Of a stretch of DNA of 64,000 bases, positions 11,331-22,852 are shown piece after piece. A program made the position numbers and the translations under genes. The DNA comes from Caenorhabditis remanei (taxonomy: Eukaryota; Nematoda; Chromadorea; Rhabditida; Rhabditidae), in contig NC_071333.1 in NCBI RefSeq assembly GCF_010183535.1, forward strand, positions 5,020,587 through 5,084,586, read 5' to 3'. The notes beneath the pieces are model-generated. The model was not told the origin of the DNA. It saw nothing but the letters and a program-made list of their open reading frames with translations, and made no database searches. Position 1 is the first letter of the stretch. The number at the start of each line of letters is the position of its first letter.

Positions 11331-12277
11331 TGACTAGCAAAATTTCCTATCCTAGCCTCAAGTGCATTCTCGAGTTTTTGGAAGTTAGTCCACGGTAAGT
11401 GATTTCCTGCAAAAGCGGTTCATTTTCACTCTTTTCTCAGATTCCATATGTCCTCTCGTTGCTCTGGTGTACAAATCGTCAAAAAGTTAATCCCTCTTTG
11501 CGCCGGAAAACTTGAAATATGGAAAACAAAGTAGCTCTGGATAATATTACTTACTGTACCGAAAGCTCGGAAAGTGGTCAAAACGAGCGAAAACGAATGA
11601 AAAATCGACGAAAGATCAAATATTCACGTCGACATGGTGGTTTTTCATGAACCGCCTTTTTATAGACGGATTCCTGTAACACTTCAATTGGTGGTCAATA
11701 AACTGGAAATACCATCAAGCTCTTTTGAGGATTATCTTCCTAGAATCCATACTAATTCTTTCCCTCTTTTAAACTTAACGCTTAGTCTTAATGAGTCATT
11801 TGATGTCAATCATCCGGTGATTGCCTCCGCTCAAAATGTGATTTTTAGACACGTTGGACGTGATAAGTTGCATGGCGTCGAGAAACTTCAGAGAGAAAAA
11901 TTACTCATCGAAAATACTGGCTTTCAAAACGTGGATGTAGTCGGAATAATTAGAAATTGGATGGAGAATGGAAGGAAAATTGGAACAGAATATTTTATCT
12001 CTAATAATCTTGTCTGCATGTATAGTACGTTCTCGCGTATAGAAAGAGAGTTCGACAATTTCAAAAAGAAATTAGAGTGAGTCAATGAACCGTGAGTAAT
12101 CAAAATATTGGTCAAATTTTTAATTTAATATTTGTTTTTAGAATTCTCCATTCTCTGCCACAATTTTCCATTCCAATGAGTTCAACATCCAATATTCTTG
12201 TCTACGGAATTGAGAAAGAGTCAGGCCCGCGCACCGTGTATCAAATTGTCTTGAGAGTGGTGACAGTTGAAGAATGA
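11331..12277 (+). pseudogene. DUF3557-family gene copy, broken
   Basis: This copy aligns with the intact gene at 29959-30936 through all three exons (11331-11395, about 11442-12094, and 12142-12277). It carries three breaks. A 1-bp deletion in the A-run near 11523 makes the codon after AAAACAAAG a TAG at 11530-11532. An internal segment around 11600-11625 is lost. A TGA at 12078-12080 stands where the sister has GAA. An internal ATG at 11634 could still give a 148-aa fragment, but the N-terminal motif SYPSLKCILEFLEVSPR is cut off by the frameshift. The third exon remains open and ends RVVTVEE. Confidence 0.8.
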
Positions 12278-13042
12278 ACGAACTTGCAGAAACGACAGCC
12301 TGGATTATCTGAAAGATGGATGCATAAAGTTTTTAATATTTTTCCTTTTCTCATTTAAACGTTTTCTCACAACTATTTTAACATCAACGTCATCTTCCTC
12401 TTCCATTGTTTTTTTCCTTTTTGTTACTTCAAACTGTTTCAGTAATTTTTCATTTTGACTATTTAGAAGCTTTCACTAATAAATTTTGCTCCACATTCAG
12501 TAGTTTCAAGTTTTCTTTTTTTAGATTCCTAGCTTAGTGAATGTCGTCATGTCAACAAACAAAACAAAACAATTATATTAAAATCAGGCTATCACTAGTT
12601 TTTTTAAAGACAATCTCGTATTTTTTAACTTTCGTTCACACGAATTAAATGTGTTTCTATTCATGAACACCTGTTACAAATAATGGAATGCTCTTCAAAT
12701 ATTGGACTATTGTCAAAAACGGACCAATCAAATACTCAATGTGGCTCAAAAATCTAGATAACAGCAATACTACTGTTGTTAGAGTGGTATTTGCCGATTT
12801 AATTGTTTCATGAGGGAGATAGCGTACGATTTACCATCTGTTCTTTTGTTCTGCCATCTGTCAAGTATGAGACACTGCCAGTGGAGATTAATAAGGTCAG
12901 ACCTTTTTGTCTATTTTTTTCTGTTCAACTATTGCTTCAAATTATTAGTTACATCTCTTAAAATTTTTAGGTTTCAATACCTTTGCACTTATGCTACATT
13001 CTCATTATATTTTACTTTCAGATTTCAAAAATTGAGCGTTCA
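12278..13042. other. 3' flank of the DUF3557 duplication and 5' flank of the HMG gene
   Basis: Sequence up to about 12897 is homologous to 31340-31655 (the duplicated 3' flank); homology then ends abruptly. A tttactttcag acceptor at 13011-13021, 21 bp before the HMG gene ATG, is a likely trans-splice site. Confidence 0.6.
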
Positions 13043-14048
13043 ATGGTAAACGTGCCAGATTACGATGAAACTCCAAAAACTTCATTCACGTTGTTTTGTG
13101 ATACAAAACGTTTACAGATAAAGGAACAACTGAGCACCGAAGAGTATCTCAAAGTATTCGTATCGCTATGGGAAAACACAAACCCGGAAGAAAAAGCGGT
13201 GTTCAAAAAGGAAGCTGCTCGACTTAAAGCGGCTCAAAAAAAATTTTACGGTCATATCACCCGACCAGTCAAAGCATTCGACATTTGGTCCGCTGGAAAA
13301 CGAACACAGATATCTGGTCAAGATCCAACAGCTAGCGTGCGCGTCATAAAAAGACGGATGGAAATTATTTGGAAAAATATGAGCGGCAAGGAAAAACTTC
13401 CGTTTTATGCTGAAGAAGAGTCTCAGAAAGCTGATTTTAAGGCTGCCATTGCAGCTGTGAAAAACGAGTTTAAAAACAACAAAGAAATACCAAAAGCCAA
13501 ACGCCCAAGAAACGCATACATGATTTACTATAATATTAAAAAAGATGAGTTGTCTCAAGATAACACTTCTATCGAAAGTGGAACTATGAACGAAGAAATA
13601 AGAAGAATTTGGAAAAACATGAGCAATTCTGAAAAATCTCCATTTCAGCTCGAAGCCAATCGATTGAAAACGGAGTATGATAAGGTAAATTGAACCATTT
13701 TTCCTTTTCCTGTTGTTTAATGATTCATCTTTCCAGAAATATCCTGATTTCAAATACCAACCATGGCTTAAACGTCAACAAAACTTGAATGAAGAAACAG
13801 TGGAGGAACAAATTGAATACTCTCCTGAAGATAATGTATTGGAAGATGCAATTTCTTTATCAACTGAAGCTGATTCGGAAAGAAGCGACACCCAGTCATC
13901 ATCAACTTCCCCTACCTATTCGTTAGAATGTTCTTTTTCAAATCTAGGCCTTGACGATGACGAACTCGAACACCTCGAAAACATTGAACCAACAATCAAG
14001 GTGCAAAATGACTTTCCTTGGTTGGAAGTCTTCAGAAGTATTATTTAA
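13043..14048 (+). CDS. Protein with three tandem HMG boxes
   Basis: Exons 13043-13684 and 13737-14048 give 317 aa. Three HMG-box-like segments are visible. Residues ~11-68 are the most divergent. Residues ~73-135 contain ITRPVKAFDIW and EIIWKNMSGKEKLPFY. Residues ~152-224 contain KAKRPRNAYMIYYN, RRIWKNMSNSEKSPF and end YPDFKYQPW like a SOX/TCF box tail. The C-terminal ~90 residues are acidic and Ser-rich (EADSERSDTQSSS). The likely role is DNA bending or transcription regulation in the nucleus. The ATG was chosen because a tttactttcag acceptor lies just upstream, as expected for SL trans-splicing. No closer orthologue is recognised. Confidence 0.85.
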
Positions 14049-15681
14049 AGCAGTTTCTCCGTATTATTTAAAGTTACCTTTAAAGCACTTTTGTTTTTCT
14101 AACATTTGATATTTCATAAAATTCAGTGTTTTGTTTTTTGTTTAAAATGAAGTCAGTATAAATGTTCAATCATTTCTGAATTTGCTGCTTTAGTCTCACT
14201 TGGGCATCGATTTCAACCTTTTTGAAAATGACTAATTTAAAACAAAAGTTTGATACTTTGGTTTGACCGCAACAAGCTTTGCACAGAAGGATAAAAAAAG
14301 AAAATAAATCATGGTTTGCACCAGAGAAAAATAAAACCGCTGTTTCTCAATTTTAGCTTCCGTCTCATTACCACGGTGATAACGGTGTGCCTAACTTTCT
14401 CTAATTTTTTGATTTATTTAAATTTTACAGAAAAACTGTTTTCTTGGATAACAGTGACAATAATTTGCTATTATCGCATTTTATATGAGAATCTTTGGCA
14501 CATTTGCTTACCGTCTATGCGTTCTGTTATATATTCATATGCTCACCGTCTATGGATTCTGTTACTTATTCGAATGTTTACCGTCGATGAATTCTAAGAA
14601 CAACGGACTATTTTCACATACGCCTCGTTGATCGTTGTTTTTCAGCGATTTCAATTTGTTTTTTTTGTCGGACCATACCTGAAGAATGACCTTTCTATTT
14701 CTTTTTTACCCTTTGTTTCCAATGCCCTTCCTTATCGATAAATTGCAAAACACTCGTTGTTACATGATTTTTTGAGAAATTGGTTTTTTTTGTCAAGCTT
14801 GAAGTTAAAACAACTTCAGTATGAGAAATAATTATTAACTAGTAGATCTGTTTTTTTCAATTGCTAGACCACTCTCTTTCGCTACTGTGTTGACTTCTTC
14901 GAATCCGTGCATTTTTGCCGCTGCTCCCAATCTCGCTCTGAAAATTAATTAAAAGTTACTTCCGTTGTTTTGACTTGAGTTTGACGTCATTTTTTCAAAA
15001 TGATTTTTACTTTATGTTTAATTCCTCCATCACTATTTTGATGAAAAAGGGGGAGATTGAACAACTTCTACTCAAGAGAAAAAAGAAAAATATTTGAGTT
15101 TTAGGTAGTGAATTAATGAACATCATCATTTCTTTAGATAAACAAATATATTTCTTTCATATCCTCTTTTTCAGCAGCATATCATATTTTAGTCCTGTTT
15201 TTCCCAGTCTTCTAAATATTTTTATTCGTTTTTGCCTAACCGTCTTTCTTGTTTTGTCCTCTGTTATGTTTTAGTTCGCTTCTAAAGACATCTTTATATT
15301 AATTGCTCATTCTGGTTTATTTTCTGTATCACTCTCCTTTTATCACTGTCAATCTCCATTTTATAAAAATGTATCGAATTGTAGTTTTCCATTGCATTTT
15401 CCGACAACACTGAAAAAGAGGAGTTTTAGTACTTTAAAACAGGATAGAAAAACAGAAATGATGTATTAAAAGTTAAATGCGCAGCCTAGGAAACTAGAAT
15501 GTATTCATCATTTTTTATTCGAATCTATTTCAAATCGTCAATTACTCTTACTATTTTCTAGTATTTCAACACCGCCATTTTCGTTATAACTACCAGTTAC
15601 AACCTACAATTATTGAAAAAAGGGGAATCGAATGCGGTTGTTTACATTTCAGTCCAACTTTTTTCTCGTGAAAACTGACAA
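14049..15681. other. Intergenic, no gene recognised
   Basis: AT-rich, T-rich on the + strand. The open frame at 14316-14597 has no splice context or motif. Nothing else is supported. Confidence 0.6.
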
Positions 15682-17239
15682 ATGCCTTTACTATTACTTC
15701 TCAATGATAATAAACTGGTTCCATCAAATGATCCGTCACTGTTCTGTCATACAAATGTACTGGACGTTAGTTCTTCTAATCCAACAAGTAGAAACTTTTT
15801 CGACTCTCATGATATAAAATGTATTGAGAGAAACGTGACTATTCAGAACAATGATTCAAGTTTGTTTTATATGATTCCTCATGCTCTCAAAATAGTTGGC
15901 ATGATGATTATTGTTGTTTATCTCATAAGTCATTATTCAACTCCGGTTATCTACCGCATCAAGTCTTATTTCTACGATATTTTATGCTGTAATTGTTTGG
16001 TATCATTATTAAAGACTGCATTTTCAACAACATCTGTGTTGGTGTTCCATGCAATTGAACCTGAGATGGGAATAAATGCTAGGCCAATAATCAGGGACAA
16101 ATTGATAACGGAAGAATCAAAACTGAAGGATTATGTGACTCAGATTTGTATGTACTTTGATTGGTTCGGCGATTGTTTTTCTATGATGATGATATTTTTG
16201 ATGGCTCTACAAAGATGTTTACAGTTTGTAGCATTTAAATGGAATATCAAATTATTTGGAAAGTGAGTTATTAGATTATGTCGAGTTTACATATTTTCCC
16301 TCAATATTACACGTATTACATTTTAATACGAGGTTAGGATTTTCAATACACTTTGCCGTTGTAAACATGCGACGACAATTATTACGTAGTACTAGCTTCT
16401 TGAGTCAGTTTGATCTTATCAGATTTTACCGATCTTTGTTATTCTTTATACTCATTGTAAATTTCTTTTTCAGTAGTTTTTAACTTTAATAGGAAATTCA
16501 TCAACTTTTGAACCTTGAAAGACCAGACTTTATTTCATAATGTAAACTAAATTGCAGTCCATATGAATTTATGTTCAAAGTCATATCGAAAGATTAATCA
16601 TACTAGGATTTTCTTCAGAAACGGCACTAAATATTCAATTGGTTTATGCGCCAGTCTATCGTTTGTTCTTTTAGTATTATATGTTGCTCCTTCTAATATG
16701 AAACGGTATTACGTTCAAAATATTGGATTTATTGATACCGGAATGGCAGGATATCAACTGGTAAGTGATAAATTGTTAACTCGGAGATTGGAAAGTTTTT
16801 AGATATTATCCCGCTTTTTATACATTTTCCCATTTGGCTCAATAATTTGTTATGTTATATTATTTTGTTATATTCGCAAGAGGACGCATCAAGTCAACTC
16901 AAGAGAGAATGGGAAACAAAAAGCTTTTGTCCAACTTCTGATAACAATCATTCTCTATGGGGTCTGTTAAAGAATGGCTTGACTTTCTGAAATATATATT
17001 AACAATTACAGATTATATGCGTTTTATTCGAAATTATCAACACACAAAACTGGTCGGGTGCAATTATCGCTAAAATGGATTTGGTTATTCTACTGAACAG
17101 TGCCAACTATCTTCCAGAAATATCATTACCTCTACTTTTACTGATTTCAAATAGAAAAATTAAAACAAGAATATCGAGTTTATTACAAACGAGGTCTCCA
17201 CAAATCCCTAGATCTAACATCTCTGTTTTACCGCTATAA
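15682..17239 (+). CDS. Nematode seven-transmembrane chemoreceptor (serpentine receptor, SRXA-like?)
   Basis: Exons are 15682-16262, 16619-16760, 16803-16961 and 17012-17239, totalling 1,110 bp for 369 aa with every junction in frame. The third exon uses GTCTGT as donor. Seven membrane segments are visible. TM1 is around FYMIPHALKIVGMMIIVVYL and TM2 around ILCCNCLVSLLKTAF. TM3 ends in LMALQRCL, the DRY-like position, and TM4 includes GLCASLSFVLLVLYVAP. TM5 includes FGSIICYVILFCYI, TM6 FVQLLITIILYG, and TM7 LLNSANYLPEISLPLLLLIS. Worm receptors of this kind act in sensory-neuron cilia as odorant or pheromone GPCRs. The subfamily is uncertain; the TM7 PEISLP pattern suggests SRXA. The 356-bp first intron is longer than its neighbours but no extra exon is needed. 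Confidence 0.85.
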
Positions 17240-18193
17240 TTATAATTTTTTCTTATCCTGTGAGTTACAAATGTTAAAAACACAATGAAAACGTATAACA
17301 TTTTTAGTGCTGTCTTTGAAAATTTATCACACGTGTTTCGTTTGTAAAGTAATTTAAAACATATAATTTTGTTCTCCGTTACTACTTCCTGTTTTCCCTG
17401 CCGCAGTTTTAATTGTTAGTTTTTGCGTAATGTGCAAAGACGGAAATTGCGTGTGTTGTTTTTCATGGTTTTTTTTCCCAAACTGGTTAAAAAGACACAA
17501 ATGGCCATTTGGACTAATTGTTTATGTTTATTAATGACGTCTTTTAAAGGCAAAGACAAATGTTTGTAATTTTTTAAGTTCAGCCCTTACTTCCTACAAC
17601 TACTAAGTATTGAGACATTGTGTTTCTCATTATTTTGCTCATAGGAAACAATTACTACCATAAGCACTGAAGTATACCTTTGTTAGAAGCATACATGAAG
17701 TATAAACACATTCTCTTTATGTCTCAAAAAACTAGAAGCACTCCCTCTAAAGAAGGTACAATTGGTATAGAAGGTGTCGACTACAAAAACATTTCATCTT
17801 GTTTCGTGCAGCGTCTCGTACTGAATATTACTATAATTACGCATTTTTCAATTCAAAACTAGAAACTGATTTTGTTCCAAACATCACATTGAAATCAACA
17901 AATTATTTCTGGAATATTGTCTGTCTGCACTTTGTTCGCTCTCCATCCCTCCCTAGAGCAATCTTATAATTTGTGATTTGTGATGTTGAGAAATGGCTCG
18001 TGTGTTATTTCAAATTTCGCGTAATCCGCTTTATGACGTGTTGAAGAATTTTTACTTTTTTAGTGGATACAGCTTTTGGTTGTTAGGCCCCGCCTTCTGA
18101 AAGCAGAAATAGATTTCTATCTTTCGCTTCTCAAGCTCGTGCAGCAATTTCTATTTTCGAACTCATTCCGTTGCCTTCTCTCTTCCAGCCATT
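17240..18193. other. Intergenic, no gene recognised
   Basis: AT-rich sequence. The last ~130 bp (about 18060-18190) become less AT-rich and end in ctcttccag just before the micropeptide ATG, consistent with a promoter and trans-splice site for the next gene. Confidence 0.5.
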
Positions 18194-18591
18194 ATGTCAG
18201 ATCATCCGGAATTCGAGAATAAGGTAACTTCATAAATTTTAATGAATTTACGCTAAGAACATACTAAATTGTATAATCTTGAATGTACTAATACCACAAA
18301 AGTGATTCAAAAATAAAATATTAGCAAAAGAGTGATGAAACAAGACTGGTGTACCATTCTGTTGTTTATTTTTGTTGTCCATTTCACAGAATTCGATTGC
18401 TTCTGTGAACAATCAAGTCGGAACCAATTCTTCTTGCGGATCCGATTCATGCCGCTGCCTCTGGTGAGTTTAGAGAAACGTTTAAGTAAGAATCATCACT
18501 TTACAGGCTCAAATGGATTGTTGTTACTCTTCTCGTTGTCATCTTCATTGCAGCCATTATTGCCGCCATTGTCATTGACAAATATTACTAA
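18194..18591 (+). CDS. 62-aa single-pass membrane micropeptide
   Basis: Three exons (18194-18223, 18390-18463, 18507-18591) join in frame to 189 bp. The N-terminus is short and hydrophilic (MSDHPEFENKNSIASV). A cysteine cluster (SSCGSDSCRCLWLKW) abuts one long hydrophobic helix (VVTLLVVIFIAAIIAAIVI) ending DKYY. The acceptor ctcttccag lies 5 bp before the ATG, and AATAAA occurs near 18829. A tiny gene with two introns, canonical splice sites and a clean membrane helix is unlikely to be chance. The cysteines beside the membrane could be palmitoylated (inference). Family and function are not recognised; small membrane regulators of the sarcolipin/phospholamban kind are one analogy only. Confidence 0.75.
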
Positions 18592-19544
18592 CCGCGTCTG
18601 ATATTATTGGTTTTCGAAACTTTGTCGGTTGTGTTTGATAGCTCACTTTATCAGTTCAAAATATTTTGAAGCGAGAAAATTATCAGCTCAGATTCTAGTT
18701 TTATTTCGAATTGGAACTAGTAAGCTAAGGCAGAACAACTTGACTTTGAGTTCATCTTGATCAATCCAAATGCCTCAAACACAAATAGCAAAGTTTCGGA
18801 AACTGATCATAATCATCCTCAGAAGTTCAATAAAACCGTTTTAAAATCATCGGTTTAATATACACAATCTGGCTGCGGGACAAATGACTATATTGAAAAA
18901 TATTACATATGCTCTTGCCTTTGTTTTTATAGTATATTTATTTTGAGTGGAAGAGGGGTTGACAGTTGTCTATGCCCAATTGCTCTTCCCAGAACCACTC
19001 GTTTAGCCCTCCCTTCGCTTCGCCGTCTCGTCTTGTTCTCGCTCTCCGTAAATCTACACTCTGCCTGCGTCTCTCTAGTGGCGGGCTGTTCTCTTCATCG
19101 GTCGTTGCGAGACCTGCTGCGTGGGCGACGAGCGAGGAGATTGCTCACTCTTTGTATATTCACTTTTTTCCTATCAATTTGATGTAATCTTCCTGGCTAA
19201 AACATATTATAAATTAGTCCCAGATTAGTATAACTTATTAGAATGTCCGCTTTAGCCGAAGGTCACCTAAATTTTCCCTATTTACATTGTCCGGGATCGT
19301 TCTCACTCCGGCAGCGATTCGGACTTTAGGCCTCAATTTGCTTCCGATTTGGGAGTTTATATTTTCTCCTTTCTATCCCTTTTACGGTAATAAAATATTA
19401 CTTGTATCTTGTTCTTTTTCTTTCATTTTTCAGATGGTTCTTACCCACATTTCACTCAATATATGATTAATTCTCTCCTTAATAATTTTCTAATCTTTTT
19501 CCTTTAGATTAATTCTAGTTCTTGTCAATCTTATGAATGACAAA
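18592..19544. other. Intergenic with an LTR- or promoter-like GC-richer block
   Basis: Positions 18950-19410 are markedly richer in G+C than their surroundings and contain CTCACTCCGGCAGCG and a later AATAAA near 19390. This could be a decayed solo LTR or a promoter. No inverted ends or target duplication were found. Confidence 0.3.
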
Positions 19545-20190
19545 AAACATAGTCCATTCTATTATCTAATCTCATTGCATTCAAGATCTTATTCACTGTC
19601 CTTCTTTTTGACACTTCCGTTCTCCTTCTCGTTGCTGGTCCCTCAATCTACATCCTCATTAATTTCTTCATCCCACTGACTGTCAGATCCCCCTCACGTC
19701 GAGAGGTCAGTTTGTTATAGACTCTGACTGCACCACCTTCTCCCGTAGCTCAATACATTGTGTCCTCTGCAACGCTACATTTGACCATTCCGTCATTATT
19801 GATTTTTCTTGTCCTCGTTCTCATTTGAGACTAACAGTAGTAAAAGTCCAATTGCTCTTCTTGCTCTTCACAGAACCCAGTTCATTCACCCTCTTCAATT
19901 GGCCATTCAACTATCTATTCTCATTGCATTTACACACTCATTCACGTTTCTTCTTTTTACCCTTCTGTTCTCCTTCTCGTTTCTCTTCCTCCAATCTACA
20001 CCGTTATTGATTTTTTCATCCCACTGACTATCCTAACCCATCTCACGTCGAGAGGTCAGTTTGTTGAAGACTCCCATTGCATCCGCTGTAGCTCAATACA
20101 TTGTGTACTCTGCAACCCTTCATTTGACCATTCTGTCATCATTGATTTCTCCCGACCTCCGTCTTATGTTTCTTTGTTTTCATTCATCCT
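19545..20190. repeat. Diverged ~350-bp direct duplication upstream of the MSP-domain gene
   Basis: Unit 1 (about 19545-19840) and unit 2 (about 19895-20190) share in order TCTCATTGCATT, CACGTCGAGAGGTCAGTTTG, GTAGCTCAATACATTGTG and CATTTGACCATTC, with an offset of about 350 bp. The block ends just before the trans-splice-like acceptor ttcag of the MSP gene, so the duplication covers its probable promoter or 5' region. Confidence 0.75.
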
Positions 20191-20244
20191 CCTTCACAGA
20201 AAATATACTCAATCAGTTTCATTCATTTCAGATAACAATTTAAC

Positions 20245-22110
20245 ATGGATAGCTCCAACAACTCGTCGAATCAGCCAGCACGTGCCGAACCATCTGCAAA
20301 CGGTGCCCGTCAAAGGGGTCGCCCGCGTCGCACGGTCGTTCCAAAGACTGTATTTGATGCCACACGTAAGTTTTTTGCCAATTATAGGTACACAGAATCC
20401 GAATTTAAATTCTGACCTCCCATCATCAATGTTATTTTTAGCGGCTCAATGCAAATCAAGCGCTCCAGTTATTGCATCGAATACTCAGAATAAAGGCGGA
20501 GCAAAGAGGAAAGAGCAAGTTGTTGATAAAAGAGATTCAACGGAAGAAGACAATACTCAAAAACGAAATAAGTTGGAACCCATTCCATCCGCTCCGTTCG
20601 CCATCTCACAATCTTCTGCCGCTTTGCCATCTGGAGCATCTTTACTTGTAACACCACCTCCATTCCATCAAGCCTCCACTTCAAGTCAATCAATTTCAAA
20701 TTCCTCGTTGGCTCGCAACACTACTTCTAAAGCAGGAACAACTCATAAGCCAGCAATTGATGTTCGTGCTAGATCAAGACCATTTGAAGTCTTGGCGGCT
20801 CTTCGTGGATCCCCTCTCCCGGATCTTCAAGTCACTTCAACTACAAGTGATTTGCTTGCTCCAAAAGTCTGCACTGCTGAGAATCCTGCTCGCCCAGCAC
20901 CTCGTCCCGCCGCTCCATCGACTGCCACCCCTTCAAACTTTCAATTTGCATCGGGAGTTGGTACAAGAGGGACAGCAGCTCAAGCATCGTCAACTACGGT
21001 TGCCGTTGCACATAGATTTAGACTCCAGAAACAAGAAAATCATCCAGGACTTCAGCAAAAACATCGTTTCGCGACTAAGCATCTTACGGAGTATGTTGCA
21101 AAGAATGCTAGTCAAGGAGTTGCCGTAATGAGTATGGAGAAAGGTTAGTTGGAATTTGAAGTAATTATTTCAAAATATTAAAACTTAACATTTTTTATGC
21201 AATGATATTATGATTCTTTCAGAAGCTGAAGAGCAAGGAAATCATCGGAACGATTCCCTTAGGCAACATGAAACTGATAATATGGAATTTCCCCCATACA
21301 ATACGGAAGAAGGTGAAATGAGAAGAGTGGATGAAGTACAACTGAATCACAACGTTAAATGTGATGTTGATGATGAGGATGTAATGGTGATTGAAGAGAA
21401 ATTAGCAACAGGTTAGTTTTTAATATTATTAAGACTCGTTTCAAGAATTTAATGAAATAGCTGATCTTTCTCAACTTTCAAGTTCTCCCGATGGTATATT
21501 TGTACTTTCAGGAAACGTGTCAACTCACAACGTGGAACCCGTAACTGCGCAAGTCAAGCAACAGTATTTGAGACGCTCGTATCCAGTCACTCAAAGTTCA
21601 CATCAATTCATGCCTCAACTTCGTTATCATCGAGAGACTCAACATGAAAACAAACAAGCCCAATCATCTCGGGTCACCAACTTCATTCAAAAGACGTCGG
21701 AAGCACCAACATTCGAAAAAAAGTATATGACACAAGAAGATCTGATGGATGTAAAACTAGGAAAGATTGAGACTCAACCTCTTCAAGCTATCAAATTTAA
21801 CTGTCCATTTGACTTGCCCAAAGAGAACTATTTCAAGGTCAAGAATATTTCGGAGCACCGGATCGGGATTATGATTAATGTCAGTTCTGGTGACCGCATT
21901 GATCTGGATACTCAACTCGCGTGTCTGCGTCCATTGAAATCCATCACTATCAAAGTGACGACTCGTTCGTTTGACCTGAAGGAATTCACAAAAGATTTTA
22001 TTGCAATTGAATGGATGAATGTTCTGGATAACACGGTGCTTACCAATGAGTGGTTTGATGGCGATGGACCGCGAAACAAGAAAACGTTAATTGTTGAATA
22101 TAGCCTTTGA
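20245..22110 (+). CDS. AT-hook and MSP-domain protein
   Basis: Exons 20245-20365, 20442-21143, 21223-21411 and 21512-22110 join to 1,611 bp, 536 aa. A pyrimidine tract and ttcag acceptor lie 13 bp upstream of the ATG. Residues 24-29 are RGRPRR, an AT-hook-like DNA-binding motif. Residues ~40-340 are low-complexity Ser/Ala/Pro/Gln with basic patches. The C-terminal ~115 residues form a major-sperm-protein (MSP) fold. It shows IKFNCPFDLPKENYFKVKN, an RIGIMINV strand, LACLRPLKSITIKV and the characteristic ending NEWFDGDGPRNKKTLIVEYS. MSP domains are immunoglobulin-like interaction modules, abundant in nematode sperm. Fusion to a possible DNA-binding segment suggests a nuclear or germline role (inference). 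AATAAA lies near 22443. Confidence 0.85.
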
Positions 22111-22852
22111 ATTCATTCTCACTTTCCACTTTTTGTTGTATCTACCCATACTTCCTTTCTTATTTGTTGTATATTCCATTCTTTTGTCAATTCATATCTG
22201 ATTTTCCTCTTTTTCTATTTTTATTTTCGGAAATCGGACTAAATATTGTGCAACTCTCTTTTCTATCATCTTGTATTTTCACCTTTTATTACTATACGTG
22301 AATTTTCATTGTTAGTGACATTGGGTTGTAAATTTCTTTATCATTTTCGTTTCCATGGCGTCTTCCTTTCTTCTTCTTTTTGCTATTTTTTGAAAATTTT
22401 CGTTTTCATCTATCTTTTACTAGAATAATGACTTCCAGGAACAATAAAACATGTCAGAATTCAAAAAAGTAAAAAAACATCCGGCCCTATAGATTTGAAA
22501 ACAATCAAAATAATTTTTATTTAGCCTTCGAGCATCATTCGATTAGTTTTTTACTGGCTGAGTTTTCAATTTTTTAGTCTTGAAGTGCATTAGATCAATC
22601 AATGTTTTATAGTGCAACAGAAATAGTCACTGTCCAACTATTTGATTTTTATATAGAAGTTCTCTATAAACAAGAAAATATGAAAAGTTCTTATAAAAAA
22701 GATGTTTCAAGTTATAACATTTGGCAAAATTAGTAGACGAGTATTATGAAACTATCACAGGTTCAATGAAAAAAGGAATCGGGGAACGTTGATGAGATGG
22801 GATGTATATGAAGGGCTAATAAATATTTACAATAAATTACAAGTGATGTGTT
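22111..22852. other. Convergent intergenic region
   Basis: Separates the 3' ends of the MSP-domain gene (+) and the large repetitive-protein gene (-). It contains AATAAA for the former near 22443 and a TTTATT on the + strand near 22516 that could serve the latter. No gene is seen. Confidence 0.6.

Noticed and set aside
18930..19440. Possible complete LTR
   Set aside because: No TG...CA borders or target duplication could be fixed, so it is mentioned only as a GC-richer block.
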